Source of the DNA: Escherichia coli
GTDB lineage: Bacteria > Pseudomonadota > Gammaproteobacteria > Enterobacterales > Enterobacteriaceae
Assembly: GCF_011881725.1 (NCBI RefSeq)
Contig: NZ_JAATUR010000002.1
Span: forward strand, 1-64,000
DNA: 64,000 bases
Direction: 5' to 3'
Under the pieces are notes generated by a model. It searched no databases. It had not been told where the DNA came from and saw only the letters and a list, made by a program, of their open reading frames with translations. The first letter of the stretch is position 1; every line of letters starts with the position of its first letter. The translations under genes and the position numbers were made by a program. Shown here piece by piece: positions 20,334 to 31,674 of the stretch.

Positions 20334-21065
20334 TTACTGCGGGAACCACTGGTCGCTGATTTTCTGATACGTACCATCTGCTTTAATGGCTGCCAGAGCA
20401 TTATTCAGTTTCTCCAGCAGGGCTTTGTTATCTGGACGTACAGCGATACCCAGGCCGGTGCCGAAGTACTGCGGATCGGTCACTTTCTCAGTAGCAACGC
20501 CCAGTTGTGGATTGGTTTTAAGCCATTCATTCACTACCGCTGTGTCGCCAAATACGCCATCGATACGGCCATTTTTCAGGTCGATAAATGCATTCTGATA
20601 ACTGTCATAAGAGACGGTTTTCACTTCCGGATGTTGGTCCTGAATATATTTCTGGTGTGTCGTGCCGTTTTCCATCCCAATGCGTTTGCCTTTCAGGTCT
20701 GCAAACGTTTTATAGGTATCTTTTTTGGCAATGACGACTGCTGAGTTGTCGTAGTAAGGCGTGGTAAACGATACCTGCTTGCTACGTTCTGGCGTGATAT
20801 CCATACCGGAGATTACGGCATCATATTTCTTGAATTTGAGCGACGGGATCAGGCTGTCGAAAGCGTGATTGGTAAAAGTACATTCTGCCTGCATCTGTTT
20901 GCACAAGGCTTTTGCCAGGTCGATATCAAAGCCGACAATCTGGTTATTGGCATCCATCGACTCGAACGGAGGATAGGTCGCTGATACGCCGAAATTGATT
21001 TTCTCTGCGGCAGAAGCGCCGAACGCACAGGATGCCAGTAATGCGGCAAGAACTAACTTTTTCAT
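20334..21065 (-). CDS. artJ: Arginine-binding periplasmic protein ArtJ
   Basis: A 243-residue solute-binding protein. Signal peptide MKKLVLAALLASCAFGASA, then AEKINFGVSATYPPFES. The family signature GFDIDLAKALCKQM and the FGDTAVVNEWL segment are present. ArtJ is the L-arginine-specific receptor for the ArtPQM transporter. It is separated from artPIQM by a terminator and a BIME, so it has its own transcription unit; arginine-repressor-like boxes lie upstream. It is a paralogue of ArtI, encoded 1.7 kb away. Confidence 0.96.
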   Translation of the reverse strand: MKKLVLAALLASCAFGASAAEKINFGVSATYPPFESMDANNQIVGFDIDLAKALCKQMQAECTFTNHAFDSLIPSLKFKKYDAVISGMDITPERSKQVSFTTPYYDNSAVVIAKKDTYKTFADLKGKRIGMENGTTHQKYIQDQHPEVKTVSYDSYQNAFIDLKNGRIDGVFGDTAVVNEWLKTNPQLGVATEKVTDPQYFGTGLGIAVRPDNKALLEKLNNALAAIKADGTYQKISDQWFPQ

Positions 21066-21134
21066 GATGGAACTCCCGTCTGTCAATCTTATGATTATTG
21101 GCCGTGTCTGCGGCATGGGATAACAATGCCATTA

Positions 21135-21178
21135 AGTGAATTTATATGCAATAAATATGATTAAATAATTTGCATGAA
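21135..21178 (-). promoter_or_regulatory. ARG boxes upstream of artJ
   Basis: GTGAATTTATATGCAAT and TTAAATAATTTGCATGA each resemble the ArgR palindrome (TGAAT-N4-ATTCA) and are spaced about two helical turns apart, the usual tandem ARG-box layout. artJ is a known ArgR target. Each box deviates from consensus. Confidence 0.6.
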
Positions 21179-21182
21179 ATAA

Positions 21183-21217
21183 AAAAAGACGGACAACTTA
21201 GTGGGTTGTCCGTCTTC
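21183..21217 (-). terminator. Terminator after artM
   Basis: AAGACGGACAAC pairs with GTTGTCCGTCTT; on the minus strand the stem is followed by TTTTTTAT, so it ends the artPIQM transcript. Confidence 0.85.
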
Positions 21218-21237
21218 ATTATAGGAATTTATGCACT

Positions 21238-21331
21238 ATGTAGGCCGGATAAGGCGTCCACGCCGCATCCGGCACAGGCACCGTGCTGATGTCTGATGCG
21301 ACGCTGGCGCGTCTTATCAGACCTACAAAAT
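21238..21331. repeat. BIME between artM and artJ
   Basis: Two REP units in opposite orientation: TGTAGGCCGGATAAGGCGTCCACGCCGCATCCGGCA and TGATGCGACGCTGGCGCGTCTTATCAGACCTACA. Confidence 0.85.
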
Positions 21332-21356
21332 CCCCCGGCGAATGTACGCAGCCACA

Positions 21357-22025
21357 TTAATTTCGTCGTTCAAACGCCAGTGCTTTACGTTCGATCAGAC
21401 GCATCATCAGCGTCAGCAGACCGTTAACGACGAGGTAAATAATCCCCGCCGCGCCAAATACCATCACATCGTAGGTGCGTCCGTACAACAGCTGGCTGTA
21501 ACCCATCACTTCCATCAGCGTAATGGTGTAAGCCAGAGAGGTACTTTTGAACACCAGCACCACTTCGTTGGAATAAGACGAGAGCGAACGTTTAAAGGCA
21601 TACGGCAGCAGGATCGCAAGCGTATCTTTTTTGCTCATTCCCAGTGCGCTACAGGATTGCCATTGACCTTCCGGGATCGCGCGGATCGCACCGTAAAACA
21701 ACTGCGTGGTATACGCCGCACTGTTCAGCGACAAGGCTATCAACGCACACAACCACGGTTCTGACAGCAAATGCCACAGTGCCGGATATTCCTGCAACGT
21801 CGGGAACTGGCCTGGACCGTAATAAATCAGGAAGATCTGCACCAGCAGCGGCGTACCGGTAAACAGGGTGATATAACCACGCACCAGCCATACCAGCACC
21901 GGTGTTCTCAGCGTCAGGACAATGGTAAAAATCAACGCCAGAATCAACGCCACAATCAGCGAAGCGACTGTCAGCGTCAGACTGGTGTGCAGCCCTTTCA
22001 TTAGTTCGGGTAAATACTCAAACAT
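21357..22025 (-). CDS. artM: Arginine ABC transporter permease ArtM
   Basis: A 222-residue inner-membrane permease of the HisMQ family with about five helices; EAA-like coupling loop IRAIPEGQWQSCSALGMSKKDTLAILLPYAFK. The ATG shares an A with the artQ stop (TAATG). Last gene of artPIQM. Confidence 0.95.
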   Translation of the reverse strand: MFEYLPELMKGLHTSLTLTVASLIVALILALIFTIVLTLRTPVLVWLVRGYITLFTGTPLLVQIFLIYYGPGQFPTLQEYPALWHLLSEPWLCALIALSLNSAAYTTQLFYGAIRAIPEGQWQSCSALGMSKKDTLAILLPYAFKRSLSSYSNEVVLVFKSTSLAYTITLMEVMGYSQLLYGRTYDVMVFGAAGIIYLVVNGLLTLMMRLIERKALAFERRN

Positions 22026-22741
22026 TAGCTGGGCCTCCGCTCAAAACGTGTCGCGCGCAGGTCAATGCGTTTGAGAATGTACTGACTCAACAGGGTAATC
22101 ACCAGGTAAATCGCCGCCGCCACAATGTACCAGGTAAACGGCTCCTGAGTACGGGTAGCGATGCTTTTAGTTTGCAGCATTAAATCATTCACACTAATCA
22201 AACTGACCAGCGCGGTATCTTTCAGCAGCACCAGCCACTGGTTACCGAGGCCTGGCAGCGCATGACGCCACATCTGTGGCATCACCAGACGAAAGAAGAT
22301 AGCCGATTTCGACAGCCCCAGCGCCTGACCAGATTCCCACTGACCCACTGGCACCGCTTTTAAAGCACCGCGCAGCGTTTGCGAGGCATAGGCGGCATAC
22401 AGCAGTGACAGAGCGATAACACCACAAAGGAACGGGCTAACGTCGAAGTTCTCGATGTCCATCTGCACCGGGATCTGTACGATCCCAAGATTGATGGTGA
22501 AGCCATCCGAAAGCGTTAGCAGCAACTGCGAGGAGCCAAAATAGATAAACAGCACAACCAGAATTTCTGGCAGACCGCGCAGAACCGTTACCAGCGCCGA
22601 ACCTGCCCACGCGACAGGACGCCATTTTGCTGACTCCCATACCGCAAAGAACATCGCCAGCGCCAGTCCGACAATCAATGCACAAACGGCAAGGCCGACG
22701 GTCATCCCGGCGGCGCTTGCTAAAGGAAAAAATTCATTCAT
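22025..22741 (-). CDS. artQ: Arginine ABC transporter permease ArtQ
   Basis: A 238-residue permease, partner of ArtM. Coupling loop [32 protein letters not shown] near residue 135. Starts six bases after artI and overlaps artM by one base. Confidence 0.95.
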   Translation of the reverse strand: MNEFFPLASAAGMTVGLAVCALIVGLALAMFFAVWESAKWRPVAWAGSALVTVLRGLPEILVVLFIYFGSSQLLLTLSDGFTINLGIVQIPVQMDIENFDVSPFLCGVIALSLLYAAYASQTLRGALKAVPVGQWESGQALGLSKSAIFFRLVMPQMWRHALPGLGNQWLVLLKDTALVSLISVNDLMLQTKSIATRTQEPFTWYIVAAAIYLVITLLSQYILKRIDLRATRFERRPS

Positions 22742-22747
22742 CAGGAA

Positions 22748-23479
22748 TTACTTCTGGAACCATTTGTTGTAGATGGTTTCGTAAGTGCCATCTTTCTTCA
22801 CTTTTTCCAGCGCAGTGTTGAATTTCTGCTGCAGTTCAGTGTTGCCCTGACGTACCGCGATGCCGAGGCCAGTACCGAAGTAATCTTTATCGGTCACTTT
22901 GTCGCCCACTGCCGCCAGTTTCGGGTTATCTTTCAGCCATTCAGTTACCACTGCAGTATCACCAAATACGCCGTCGATACGACCGTTTTGCAGATCCAGT
23001 TTTGCGTTCTGGTAGCTGTCATACGGAACAGTGGTGATTTCCGGATGCTTATCCATAATGAACTTCTGGTGTGTCGTCCCGTTCTGCACACCGACTTTCT
23101 TGCCTTTCAGCTGATCAACGCTGGTGTATTTACCCTGCTGACCAACAAACAGTGCGGAGTTGTCATAATACGGGGTGGTAAACAGCACCTGCTTTTCACG
23201 CTCAGGAGTAATATCCATACCCGCCATAACGGCATCCACGCGACGGAATTTCAGGCTCGGGATCAGGCTGTCAAACGCCTGGTTAGAGAAAGTACATGTT
23301 GCATCAATCTCTTTACACAGCGCCTGCGCCAGGTCGACGTCGAAACCAACGATCTGGTTGTTTGCATCAATCGATTCAAACGGAGGATAGGAGGCTTCGG
23401 TGGCAAAACGAATAGTTTCGGCAGCTGTGGCGGAAAGACTAAAACCTGCAATTAACGCGGCAATCAGAACTTTTTTCAT
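22748..23479 (-). CDS. artI: Amino-acid-binding periplasmic protein ArtI
   Basis: A 243-residue solute-binding protein with signal peptide MKKVLIAALIAGFSLSATA, then AETIRFATEASYPPFES. It is closely related to ArtJ in sequence along its length (GVFGDTAVVTEWL against GVFGDTAVVNEWL), evidence of duplication. Its ligand is less certain than that of ArtJ. Second gene of artPIQM. Confidence 0.95.
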   Translation of the reverse strand: MKKVLIAALIAGFSLSATAAETIRFATEASYPPFESIDANNQIVGFDVDLAQALCKEIDATCTFSNQAFDSLIPSLKFRRVDAVMAGMDITPEREKQVLFTTPYYDNSALFVGQQGKYTSVDQLKGKKVGVQNGTTHQKFIMDKHPEITTVPYDSYQNAKLDLQNGRIDGVFGDTAVVTEWLKDNPKLAAVGDKVTDKDYFGTGLGIAVRQGNTELQQKFNTALEKVKKDGTYETIYNKWFQK

Positions 23480-23496
23480 TGTTGTTATCCCGAATC

Positions 23497-24225
23497 TTAG
23501 TGAGAGAGATAGTTTTTAAATGCTTCGGTTTGCGGCTCGGTAAAGCAGCGCGCGTCGCCTTGTTCTACGATGTGACCGTTTTCCATATACACCACACGGC
23601 TGGCGGTTTTACGCGCGACTTCAACTTCGTGGGTGACGATCACCTGGGTAATGTTAGTTTCCGCCAGCTCACGAATAATGCTGACGATTTGTGCCGTAAT
23701 TTCCGGGTCCAGCGCTGCGGTCGGTTCATCGAACAGCAGTACCTGCGGTTCCATCATCAGCGCACGAGCAATAGCAACACGTTGCTGCTGGCCACCAGAT
23801 AGATGCAGAGGGTAACGATCGCTATATGGTTTGAGGCGCAGACGTTCCAGCAGTTTTTCTGCACGGGCCAGCGCCTGATCTTTACTCAGCCCCAGTACAC
23901 GGCAGGGTGCTTCAATCAGGTTTTGTTGTACCGTCAGATGCGGCCACAGATTGTATTGCTGAAACACCATCCCGACGTTACGACGCAGCTCGCGGATCGC
24001 TTTGTCAGAGGGCGTTTTAGTGAAATCGAAATGGTTACCTGCGATGTTGAGCGTACCGGAGCGCGGCATCTCAAGCAGGTTGAGTACACGCAGCAGCGAG
24101 CTTTTTCCCGCGCCGCTGGGGCCAAGTAACACCAGCGTTTCGCCTTGCGGGCAATCCAGCGTGATATCGAACAGCGCCTGATGCGCGCCGTAGAAGCAAT
24201 TAATGCCGTTTAATTGAATACTCAT
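23497..24225 (-). CDS. artP: Arginine ABC transporter ATPase ArtP
   Basis: A 242-residue ABC ATPase. Walker [11 protein letters not shown]-loop [13 protein letters not shown], signature LSGGQQQRV, Walker B VLLFDEP, H-loop IVTHEVE. The start [10 protein letters not shown] at 24225 is set by family length; a 24-codon upstream extension lacks similarity. First gene of artPIQM. Confidence 0.96.
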   Translation of the reverse strand: MSIQLNGINCFYGAHQALFDITLDCPQGETLVLLGPSGAGKSSLLRVLNLLEMPRSGTLNIAGNHFDFTKTPSDKAIRELRRNVGMVFQQYNLWPHLTVQQNLIEAPCRVLGLSKDQALARAEKLLERLRLKPYSDRYPLHLSGGQQQRVAIARALMMEPQVLLFDEPTAALDPEITAQIVSIIRELAETNITQVIVTHEVEVARKTASRVVYMENGHIVEQGDARCFTEPQTEAFKNYLSH

Positions 24226-24280
24226 TGACACTCGTATACTGGCAGTCGGATAGCTATTGAAGTCGAAGATAGTACCTTTG

Positions 24281-24298
24281 ACAGAATAATTATGCAAT
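24281..24298 (-). promoter_or_regulatory. ARG box upstream of artP
   Basis: AGAATAATTATGCA is close to the ArgR consensus TGAATAATTATTCA. A second, weaker partner (ACATTATTCAATAA) lies about 40 bases further upstream. It sits 55 bases before the artP start. Confidence 0.55.
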
Positions 24299-24442
24299 AT
24301 TTCTGCTTTAAAAGTTAAAAGTAGAGCACATTATTCAATAAACATAGCACAAAATAACGGCGGCGATGGGTGGCGAGCATAAATGTCGGCATTCTTCACA
24401 GAATGCCAGACAATTTATGGGGTTTATCGTTTAATCAAGGTA

Positions 24443-24958
24443 TTAGCGGTTCTCAACGGACTGGCGCAGAGTGCCGGCAGATGCGTGTACGCTGCCACCC
24501 AAATAGCGCACATCATCTATTACCCAACACTGTCCTTCCTGAATCATCAACACTTCATCCTGCCAGCTCTGGTCGCCTTGTTTCAGATCCACCCGCAACG
24601 GAATATTGCGCGCATCGCGATTTGGGATGGTCGAAGCGCTGGCAACCTGTGCGCTGTCTGGCAAGGTGGTACGACTTGAGAACGGATCGCTGCCGAATAA
24701 TTCGCGATGGTTGTTATCGCGGCTGGCACTACTCAGCAACGTTGCCAGTTTGTCACTTAAATACGGGCGCAGAGCGGTAAGGTCGTTACTGCGGTGCGAA
24801 ATGCGGTAGTCATAAAACTGCTGGGCCACGCTGTCAGGTCCGCCCTGGACGCAAGAGCCTGTTCGGGGGCCATTATCTTTATAAGCTGGCGTGACGGTGG
24901 TACAAGCACTGAGGAGCAGTGCGCAGGGGATAAGCATGGTCAATTTGCTGTAGCGCAT
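24443..24958 (-). CDS. ybjP: Lipoprotein YbjP
   Basis: A 171-residue predicted lipoprotein: signal peptide MRYSKLTMLIPCALLLSAC with the lipobox Cys at residue 19 followed by TT, which predicts outer-membrane sorting. The rest contains a DUF3828-like globular domain (FYDYRISHRSNDLTALRPYLSDKLATLL). Function unknown. ATG at 24958 chosen; two codons of upstream frame (MI) are ignored. Confidence 0.88.
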   Translation of the reverse strand: MRYSKLTMLIPCALLLSACTTVTPAYKDNGPRTGSCVQGGPDSVAQQFYDYRISHRSNDLTALRPYLSDKLATLLSSASRDNNHRELFGSDPFSSRTTLPDSAQVASASTIPNRDARNIPLRVDLKQGDQSWQDEVLMIQEGQCWVIDDVRYLGGSVHASAGTLRQSVENR

Positions 24959-25083
24959 AATCATTTCCTTATAAGCGGTCGCTCTGAAAGCGTTCTACGA
25001 TAATAATGATATCCTTTCAATAATAGCGTATCAGTCCGATAATGCTTTTGAGATCGAAGGCTTAGCAAACAAGGAGATCGATC

Positions 25084-25407
25084 ATGCAATTTTCCACAAC
25101 CCCAACTCTGGAAGGCCAGACCATCGTTGAATATTGCGGTGTAGTGACCGGCGAAGCAATTTTAGGCGCTAATATTTTCCGTGATTTTTTTGCGGGGATC
25201 CGCGATATCGTTGGCGGACGTTCTGGTGCGTATGAAAAAGAACTGCGTAAAGCGCGGGAGATAGCTTTCGAGGAACTCGGCGACCAGGCGCGAGCGCTGG
25301 GGGCCGATGCAGTGGTCGGTATTGATATCGACTACGAAACGGTCGGGCAAAACGGCAGTATGCTGATGGTTAGCGTCAGTGGAACGGCGGTGAAAACGCG
25401 TCGATGA
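25084..25407 (+). CDS. ybjQ: UPF0145 heavy-metal-binding-fold protein YbjQ
   Basis: A 107-residue protein of the YbjQ/UPF0145 family, which forms pentameric rings in solved homologues. Conserved elements: [14 protein letters not shown] at the N-terminus, [29 protein letters not shown] in the middle. Function unknown. Overlaps amiD by ATGA, so the two are probably coupled. Confidence 0.9.
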
Positions 25408-26234
25408 GCAGAGTCTTCTGGCTGGCCGCCGCCGCTTTGCTCCTGGCTGGGTGTGCAGGCGAAAAAGGCATTGTTGAGAAAGAGGGATACCAGCTTGATA
25501 CCCGACGCCAGGCCCAGGCGGCGTATCCGCGCATTAAAATGCTGGTGATCCACTACACCGCAGATGATTTCGATAGCTCGCTGGCAACACTGACCGATAA
25601 GCAGGTCAGTTCGCATTATCTGGTACCCGCTGTGCCACCGCGATACAACGGCAAACCGCGCATCTGGCAACTGGTGCCAGAACAGGAACTGGCCTGGCAT
25701 GCGGGGATCAGCGCCTGGCGCGGCGCGACACGAATTAACGATACTTCGATTGGCATTGAGTTGGAAAACCGTGGCTGGCAAAAATCAGCGGGGGTGAAAT
25801 ATTTTGCGCCATTTGAACCGACACAAATTCAGGCGCTCATTCCACTGGCGAAGGATATTATCGCCCGCTATCACATCAAACCGGAAAACGTAGTGGCTCA
25901 TGCTGATATTGCCCCGCAGCGCAAAGATGATCCTGGGCCGTTATTTCCCTGGCAGCAACTGGCGCAGCAGGGGATTGGCGCCTGGCCGGATGCGCAGCGG
26001 GTGAACTTTTATCTTGCCGGGCGTGCGCCGCACACACCGGTAGATACCGCCTCGTTGCTGGAACTGTTGGCCCGTTACGGCTATGACGTAAAACCTGATA
26101 TGACACCGCGCGAGCAGCAACGAGTGATTATGGCGTTCCAGATGCATTTCCGCCCGACGTTATATAACGGCGAAGCGGATGCGGAAACTCAGGCCATTGC
26201 GCAAGCGTTGCTGGAGAAATACGGGCAGGATTAG
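25404..26234 (+). CDS. amiD: N-acetylmuramoyl-L-alanine amidase AmiD (lipoprotein)
   Basis: A 276-residue outer-membrane lipoprotein amidase that cleaves both intact peptidoglycan and anhydro-muropeptides. Lipobox LLLAGC with Cys17. The amidase_2 domain holds the zinc ligands in VIHYTADD and [14 protein letters not shown], and a C-terminal peptidoglycan-binding helix bundle ([12 protein letters not shown]...) follows. Its TAG stop overlaps the ybjS stop on the other strand by four bases. Confidence 0.95.
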
Positions 26235-27244
26235 CGCGGTAATTTTCCGTGGTCGCGCAGCCAGGCGGCCGTTTTCTCAATGCCTTCATCCAGAGTGATG
26301 ACCGGCTGATAGCCTAACTCTTCCTGCGCACGCGTAATATCCAGCGTAAAGTCAAAATTCAACTTGGAGACGCCGTAGTGGGTCAGCGGCGGCTCTTTCG
26401 CTGACTTGCGGCCTAAACGTTCCATGCTGCGCGCGATCATATCCAGCATCGGGTAGGGAACCGAACGAATACGGCAATCAATATTCAGTTCATCGATTAG
26501 CTTCTGCACGATGCTGCGTAATGTACGATGCTCGCCGTTGGTAATGTTGTATGCCCTGCCGGAAGGCAGTTTGTCGCACTCTTCCTGGCTTGCCAGCCAC
26601 ATGGCATGCACGGCATTTTCATAGTAGGTCATATCGACCAGCGCACTTCCGCCGTGCGGTAACAGAATGCTGCCGTAATGGTGCATCATATGTGCCAGAC
26701 GGGGAATAAAGACTTTATCGTGTGGCCCAAACAGACTCTGTGGACGCAGAATAGTAAAGCGTGTTTGTGGATTCGCCTGGGAGAGCATATTGATCACTTC
26801 TTCGCTGGCGGCTTTGCTGCGGGCAAATTCGTTGGCGAAGCGGTGAGGGCGAAAATCTTCTTTAATATCGCGATGGTGGTGATAATCGAAGTACAGGGAG
26901 GGTGAAGAGATATGAATAAAGTTACGCACTCCCCAGGCGACAGCCCATTCGCCCAGGCGACGCGTGGCGCGAACGTTGGCCAGATCGAAAGCCTGCTGCG
27001 TTCCCCAGGGCGAGGTAAAGCTGGAGCAGTGCCACAGCGTATCAATGCCTGCGAGCATCACTTTAGCCTGAGAAGAGACCAGCTCGGTCAGATCTGCTGG
27101 AACAAACTCTGCGCCCATTTTTTCCAGCAATTTACCCATTGCCTCGTTGCGACCGGTCGCTCGCACGCTGACGCCTTTCTGGCATAAAAATTCAACCGCG
27201 TTACGACCTAAGCCGCTGCTGGCGCCGGTAACCAGTACCTTCAT
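26231..27244 (-). CDS. ybjS: NAD(P)-dependent extended SDR protein YbjS
   Basis: A 337-residue protein with an N-terminal Rossmann motif [13 protein letters not shown] and a C-terminal half resembling 3-beta-HSD/NDP-sugar epimerases. The active-site YxxxK is degenerate or shifted ([25 protein letters not shown]). I set the start at 27244 (MKVLVTGA), the natural beginning of a Rossmann fold; 28 upstream codons are excluded. It follows ybjT in the poxB-ltaE-ybjT run. Substrate unknown. Confidence 0.9.
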   Translation of the reverse strand: MKVLVTGASSGLGRNAVEFLCQKGVSVRATGRNEAMGKLLEKMGAEFVPADLTELVSSQAKVMLAGIDTLWHCSSFTSPWGTQQAFDLANVRATRRLGEWAVAWGVRNFIHISSPSLYFDYHHHRDIKEDFRPHRFANEFARSKAASEEVINMLSQANPQTRFTILRPQSLFGPHDKVFIPRLAHMMHHYGSILLPHGGSALVDMTYYENAVHAMWLASQEECDKLPSGRAYNITNGEHRTLRSIVQKLIDELNIDCRIRSVPYPMLDMIARSMERLGRKSAKEPPLTHYGVSKLNFDFTLDITRAQEELGYQPVITLDEGIEKTAAWLRDHGKLPR

Positions 27245-27343
27245 ATCATTCCACTGTTGTTGATAAGACGACGTGCGCATTCTTTCGTGATTTCCCCCTT
27301 GATGCAATGGGAAACATGAAAGAATCACGCAGGTTTTTTTCGA

Positions 27344-28774
27344 TTAATCTGTGAGTTGTTCTGCAAGTCTGGAAATTCGTTTTGCCATGCCGCGAAAAAT
27401 AAACAGATGTGCAGGGATCATGAAAAGCCAGTAAAACAGACCCGGCATACCGTGCGGATGCCAGAAAGCGCGAACGTCTACGGTGCGGTAGTCGCCTTTA
27501 TCGTCCAGGGTAAAACAAAGCCGTCCCAGCCCCGGCGCTTTCATACCAAATAACAACGTAAGCTGTTTTTCCGGTTCAACGACAATCACCTTCCAGCTAT
27601 CTACCGCATCGCCCGTCTGCAAATATTCCCGCTCAGGGCGGCCTTTCGCCAGTTTATGACCGATTACGCGGTCCATCAGCGCCCGGGTCTGCCACAGAAT
27701 ATTGCCAAAGAAGTAACGTTCTTTACCGCCGATTTGATTGACCACTCGCCAGAGTGCCTGAAGGCTTGCGGAAGTTTTAACCGTAAAGCCCGCCTGTTTG
27801 GCGAAATAACCGTACTCCGGTCGCCAGCGGGCAAAGGCCTGTGCGTCGTATCCCCAGTCGCTGGAGTTGACCAGTTTTTCTTCCTCTTTCAACGTGCTAC
27901 GTACCGCATCATCGAAAGCAATCAGCGGTTGTGGAATGAGTACACGTAACGCGGTGTCATCTGCCAGCAGATCGTGTTTCAGCCCCTGAATCAACGCTTT
28001 GGCAGTGGTGGGGGGGACGGAAGTAATCACATTGAGAAACCACACCGAAATCCAGCGGGTGGGAAAGGGGATGGGGATCAACCAGCGGCGCTTACCGCTC
28101 ACGGTCATGAAATGTTCAAATTGTTGTTGATAACTGAGCACCTCTGGCCCGGCGGCTTCGAAGATGCGATGTTCGCTGGCCGGATGGTCTAGCAGCGCCA
28201 CCAGATAGTGCAGCAAGTTTTCCAGCGCAATAGGCGTGGTGCGTGAACGTACCCAGCGTGGAGGCGTTAACACTGGCAGGTTGTAGACCATATCGCGCAT
28301 CACTTCGAACGCCGCTGAACCTGCGCCAACGATAATTCCGGCACGTAATTCAGTAACCGGGACCCCCGCTTCACGCAAAATATCCGCCGTAGCCTGACGG
28401 GCGCGCAGATGGTCCGACTGCTCGTGGGGCGGGGCCTGCAACGAACTGAGAAAGATTAATTGCTTAACGGGGACTTCGCGCAGGGCATCGCGGACGTTGA
28501 GAGCAACCTGGCGTTCCTGAGCGATAAAATCGCCGCCTTCGCCCATGCTGTGCACCAGAAAATAGACGGTATCGATATCCTGCAACAGGGCCGGCAGATT
28601 ATGCGGCCAACTGAGATCGACTTTATGGCAACTGACGTTTGCCAGTTGCAGCTTTGCAAGCCTGTCGACATGACGTGCCGCCGCCAGGATCTGATGCCCT
28701 TGCTGGCTGAGTGCGTGCACCAGATGCTGACCAATGTAGCCACTGGCACCGAGAACTAAAATACGTTGCGGCAC
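27344..28774 (-). CDS. ybjT: NAD(P)-binding protein YbjT with DUF2867 domain
   Basis: A 476-residue protein: Rossmann domain at the N-terminus ([16 protein letters not shown], residues 4-20; atypical SDR), then a DUF2867 domain from about residue 320 ending with hydrophobic [23 protein letters not shown], suggestive of membrane association. Function unknown. It starts ten bases after ltaE and forms an operon with poxB and ltaE. Confidence 0.9.
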   Translation of the reverse strand: MPQRILVLGASGYIGQHLVHALSQQGHQILAAARHVDRLAKLQLANVSCHKVDLSWPHNLPALLQDIDTVYFLVHSMGEGGDFIAQERQVALNVRDALREVPVKQLIFLSSLQAPPHEQSDHLRARQATADILREAGVPVTELRAGIIVGAGSAAFEVMRDMVYNLPVLTPPRWVRSRTTPIALENLLHYLVALLDHPASEHRIFEAAGPEVLSYQQQFEHFMTVSGKRRWLIPIPFPTRWISVWFLNVITSVPPTTAKALIQGLKHDLLADDTALRVLIPQPLIAFDDAVRSTLKEEEKLVNSSDWGYDAQAFARWRPEYGYFAKQAGFTVKTSASLQALWRVVNQIGGKERYFFGNILWQTRALMDRVIGHKLAKGRPEREYLQTGDAVDSWKVIVVEPEKQLTLLFGMKAPGLGRLCFTLDDKGDYRTVDVRAFWHPHGMPGLFYWLFMIPAHLFIFRGMAKRISRLAEQLTD

Positions 28775-28784
28775 ATCTCGCTCC

Positions 28785-29786
28785 TTAACGCGCTAAGAAA
28801 GCGCGCCAGTGGGCGGCGACTTCTGCCAGTTGCTCGCGAGAGACGTCGAGATGCGTCACCAGGCGAACAATCGGCGAGGCGTTAATCAGCACGTTTCTCG
28901 CTTTCATGTATTCGCCTAACGCGACGGCATTTTCTTCGCCGACGCGGACAAACAGCATATTGGTATCCTGACGCATTACATCTGCGCCTGCTTCACGCAG
29001 TTGCTCAGCCATCCAGGCGGCGTTGTCGTGGTCTTCCTGCAAACGTGCGACGTTATTTTTCAGAGCATACATCCCGGCGGCTGCCAGAATGCCGGACTGA
29101 CGCATCCCGCCACCGGTCATTTTCCGCCAGCGGATGGCACGTTTAATGTAATCACGATTACCGACCAGTAATGAACCGACCGGCGTACCAAGACCTTTCG
29201 ACAGACAAATGGTGAACGAATCACAATATTGCGTGATCTCTTTCAGTTCGCAGCCGTAAGCTACCACGGCGTTAAAAATGCGTGCGCCGTCAACGTGTAG
29301 CGCCAGATTGCGCTCGCGGGTAAATTCCCATGCCTCTTTTAAATATTCACGCGGCAACACTTTGCCATTGTGGGTGTTTTCGAGACTGAGTAATTTGCTG
29401 CGGGCGAAGTGGATATCGTCAGGTTTGATTTTCATCGCTACTTTATCCAGCGGAAGCGTACCATCGGCAGCTGCGTCGATGGGTTGCGGCTGAATACTGC
29501 CCAGCACCGCCGCGCCACCGGCTTCAAACAGATAGTTATGCGCTGCCTGACCGACAATATACTCTTCGCCGCGTTCGCAGTGACTGAGCAGAGCGACCAG
29601 GTTGGCCTGAGTGCCGGTAGGCAGAAAAATGGCGGCTTCTTTACCGGAAAGCTCTGCCGCATAGTCCTGCAGAGCATTAACGGTAGGGTCGTCTCCGTAA
29701 ACGTCGTCCCCAACCGGGGCGGCCATCATCGCTTCGAGCATGGCGCGGCTCGGTCGGGTTACGGTATCACTGCGTAAATCAATCAT
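28785..29786 (-). CDS. ltaE: Low-specificity L-threonine aldolase
   Basis: A 333-residue PLP enzyme that cleaves L-threonine and L-allo-threonine to glycine and acetaldehyde. N-terminal [13 protein letters not shown], the aspartate contact [10 protein letters not shown], and the PLP lysine in [12 protein letters not shown] near residue 197. Located between poxB and ybjT, in the same direction with short gaps. Confidence 0.96.
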   Translation of the reverse strand: MIDLRSDTVTRPSRAMLEAMMAAPVGDDVYGDDPTVNALQDYAAELSGKEAAIFLPTGTQANLVALLSHCERGEEYIVGQAAHNYLFEAGGAAVLGSIQPQPIDAAADGTLPLDKVAMKIKPDDIHFARSKLLSLENTHNGKVLPREYLKEAWEFTRERNLALHVDGARIFNAVVAYGCELKEITQYCDSFTICLSKGLGTPVGSLLVGNRDYIKRAIRWRKMTGGGMRQSGILAAAGMYALKNNVARLQEDHDNAAWMAEQLREAGADVMRQDTNMLFVRVGEENAVALGEYMKARNVLINASPIVRLVTHLDVSREQLAEVAAHWRAFLAR

Positions 29787-29823
29787 GGCATGTCCTTATT
29801 TATGACGGGAAATGCCAACCTTT

Positions 29824-31542
29824 TTACCTTAGCCAGTTCGTTTTCGCCAGTTCGATCACTTCATCGCCGCGTCCGCTAATGATTGCGCGCAGCATATACA
29901 GACTAAAACCTTTGGCCTGCTCGAGTTTGATCTGCGGCGGAATGGCTAGCTCTTCTTTGGCAACCACCACATCCACCAACACCGGGCCGTCAATAGAGAA
30001 GGCGCGTTGCAGGGCTTCATCGACTTCAGAGGCTTTTTCCACGCGGATACCGGTAATGCCACACGCTTCGGCGATACGGGCAAAGTTGGTGTCGTGCAGT
30101 TCAGTGCCGTCGGTCAGATAGCCTCCGGCTTTCATCTCCATCGCCACAAAGCCCAACACGCTGTTGTTAAAGACGATAATTTTCACTGGCAGTTTCATCT
30201 GTACCACCGAGAGGAAATCGCCCATCAACATGCTGAAACCGCCATCGCCGCACATGGCGACCACCAGGCGTTCCGGCTGTGTTGCCTGCGCGCCCAGCGC
30301 CTGAGGCATGGCATTGGCCATCGAACCGTGGTTAAACGAACCTAACAATCGGCGTTTTCCGTTCATTTTCAGATAACGCGCCGCCCATACCGTTGGCGTA
30401 CCAACGTCACAGGTAAAGATGGCGTCATCGGCAGCAAAGTGGCTGATTTGCTGGGCCAGATATTGCGGGTGAATCGCTTTCTCGCTGGGCTTGGCTAAAT
30501 CGTCCAGACCTTTGCGGGCATCGCGGTAATTTTCCAGCGCCTTATCAAGGAATTTGCGATCGGTTTTTTCTTCCACCAGTGGCAGAAGTGCACGCAGGGT
30601 CGATTTGATATCGCCGACCAGCGCCATATCTACCTTGCTGTGCGCGCCGATGCTCGCTGGATTGATATCAATCTGAATAATTTTGGCATCGGTCGGATAG
30701 AATGCGCGGTAGGGAAATTGTGTGCCGAGAAGCACTAAGGTGTCAGCGTTCATCATGGTATGAAAACCTGACGAGAAGCCGATCAATCCGGTCATTCCGA
30801 CATCATATGGATTATCGTATTCGACATGTTCTTTACCGCGCAGGGCATGAACAATAGGTGCTTTAATTTTCCCGGCAAACTCCACCAGCTCTTTATGCGC
30901 CCCCGCGCAGCCGCTGCCGCACATCAGTGCAATATTGCTGGAGTAACGCAGCAGTTGCGCCAGTTTGCGTAACTCTTCTTCTTCTGGTGTGACAACGGGT
31001 AAGGGAGCGTGATACCAGTGTGTGGTTGCCCCTTCTGGCGCAGGTTTTAGCGCCACGTCGCCCGGTAACACAACAACAGAAACGCCACGATTTAATACCG
31101 CTTTACGCATAGCAATCGCCAGCACTTGTGGGATCTGTTCCGGGCTGGAAACCAGCTCACAATAGTGACTACATTCGCGGAATAACTCCTGCGGATGGGT
31201 TTCCTGGAAATAACCACTACCGATTTCGCTGGAAGGAATGTGAGCGGCAATTGCCAGCACCGGAACGTGATTGCGATGGCAATCGAAAAGGCCGTTGATT
31301 AAGTGCAGGTTGCCAGGTCCGCACGATCCGGCACAGACCGCCAGTTCTCCCGAAAGCTGGGCTTCAGCGCCAGCGGCAAAGGCTGCGACTTCTTCATGGC
31401 GGGTGGACATCCACTCGATGGTGCCCATGCGATTAAGACTGTCACTAAGACCGTTAAGAGAGTCGCCCGTCACTCCCCAAATGCGTTTTACCCCTGCTGA
31501 TTCGAGTGTTTTGGCGATATAAGCTGCAACCGTTTGTTTCAT
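29824..31542 (-). CDS. poxB: Pyruvate oxidase (ubiquinone) PoxB
   Basis: A 572-residue ThDP- and FAD-dependent peripheral membrane enzyme that turns pyruvate into acetate and CO2, passing electrons to ubiquinone in stationary phase. Catalytic Glu in [14 protein letters not shown] (about residue 50), ThDP-binding [12 protein letters not shown]...NN, and the C-terminal membrane-activating amphipathic segment ([18 protein letters not shown]). First gene of poxB-ltaE-ybjT-ybjS. Known to be sigma-S dependent; I did not identify the promoter. Confidence 0.97.
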   Translation of the reverse strand: MKQTVAAYIAKTLESAGVKRIWGVTGDSLNGLSDSLNRMGTIEWMSTRHEEVAAFAAGAEAQLSGELAVCAGSCGPGNLHLINGLFDCHRNHVPVLAIAAHIPSSEIGSGYFQETHPQELFRECSHYCELVSSPEQIPQVLAIAMRKAVLNRGVSVVVLPGDVALKPAPEGATTHWYHAPLPVVTPEEEELRKLAQLLRYSSNIALMCGSGCAGAHKELVEFAGKIKAPIVHALRGKEHVEYDNPYDVGMTGLIGFSSGFHTMMNADTLVLLGTQFPYRAFYPTDAKIIQIDINPASIGAHSKVDMALVGDIKSTLRALLPLVEEKTDRKFLDKALENYRDARKGLDDLAKPSEKAIHPQYLAQQISHFAADDAIFTCDVGTPTVWAARYLKMNGKRRLLGSFNHGSMANAMPQALGAQATQPERLVVAMCGDGGFSMLMGDFLSVVQMKLPVKIIVFNNSVLGFVAMEMKAGGYLTDGTELHDTNFARIAEACGITGIRVEKASEVDEALQRAFSIDGPVLVDVVVAKEELAIPPQIKLEQAKGFSLYMLRAIISGRGDEVIELAKTNWLR

Positions 31543-31639
31543 GGTTCTCCATCTCCTGAATGTGATAACGGTAACAAGTTTAGTTCATCTGACGAAGGGG
31601 GAAGGGACGGAGGAAAAAGGAGGCACTAACGGTTAAACT

Positions 31640-31665
31640 GCCCGATGACAGGAATATCATCGGGC
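31640..31665 (-). terminator. Hairpin after hcr
   Basis: GCCCGATGA pairs with TCATCGGGC downstream of hcr. The stem is strong, but the following T-run is short (AGTTTAACC), so termination efficiency is uncertain. Confidence 0.55.
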
Positions 31666-31674
31666 GTAATGCGA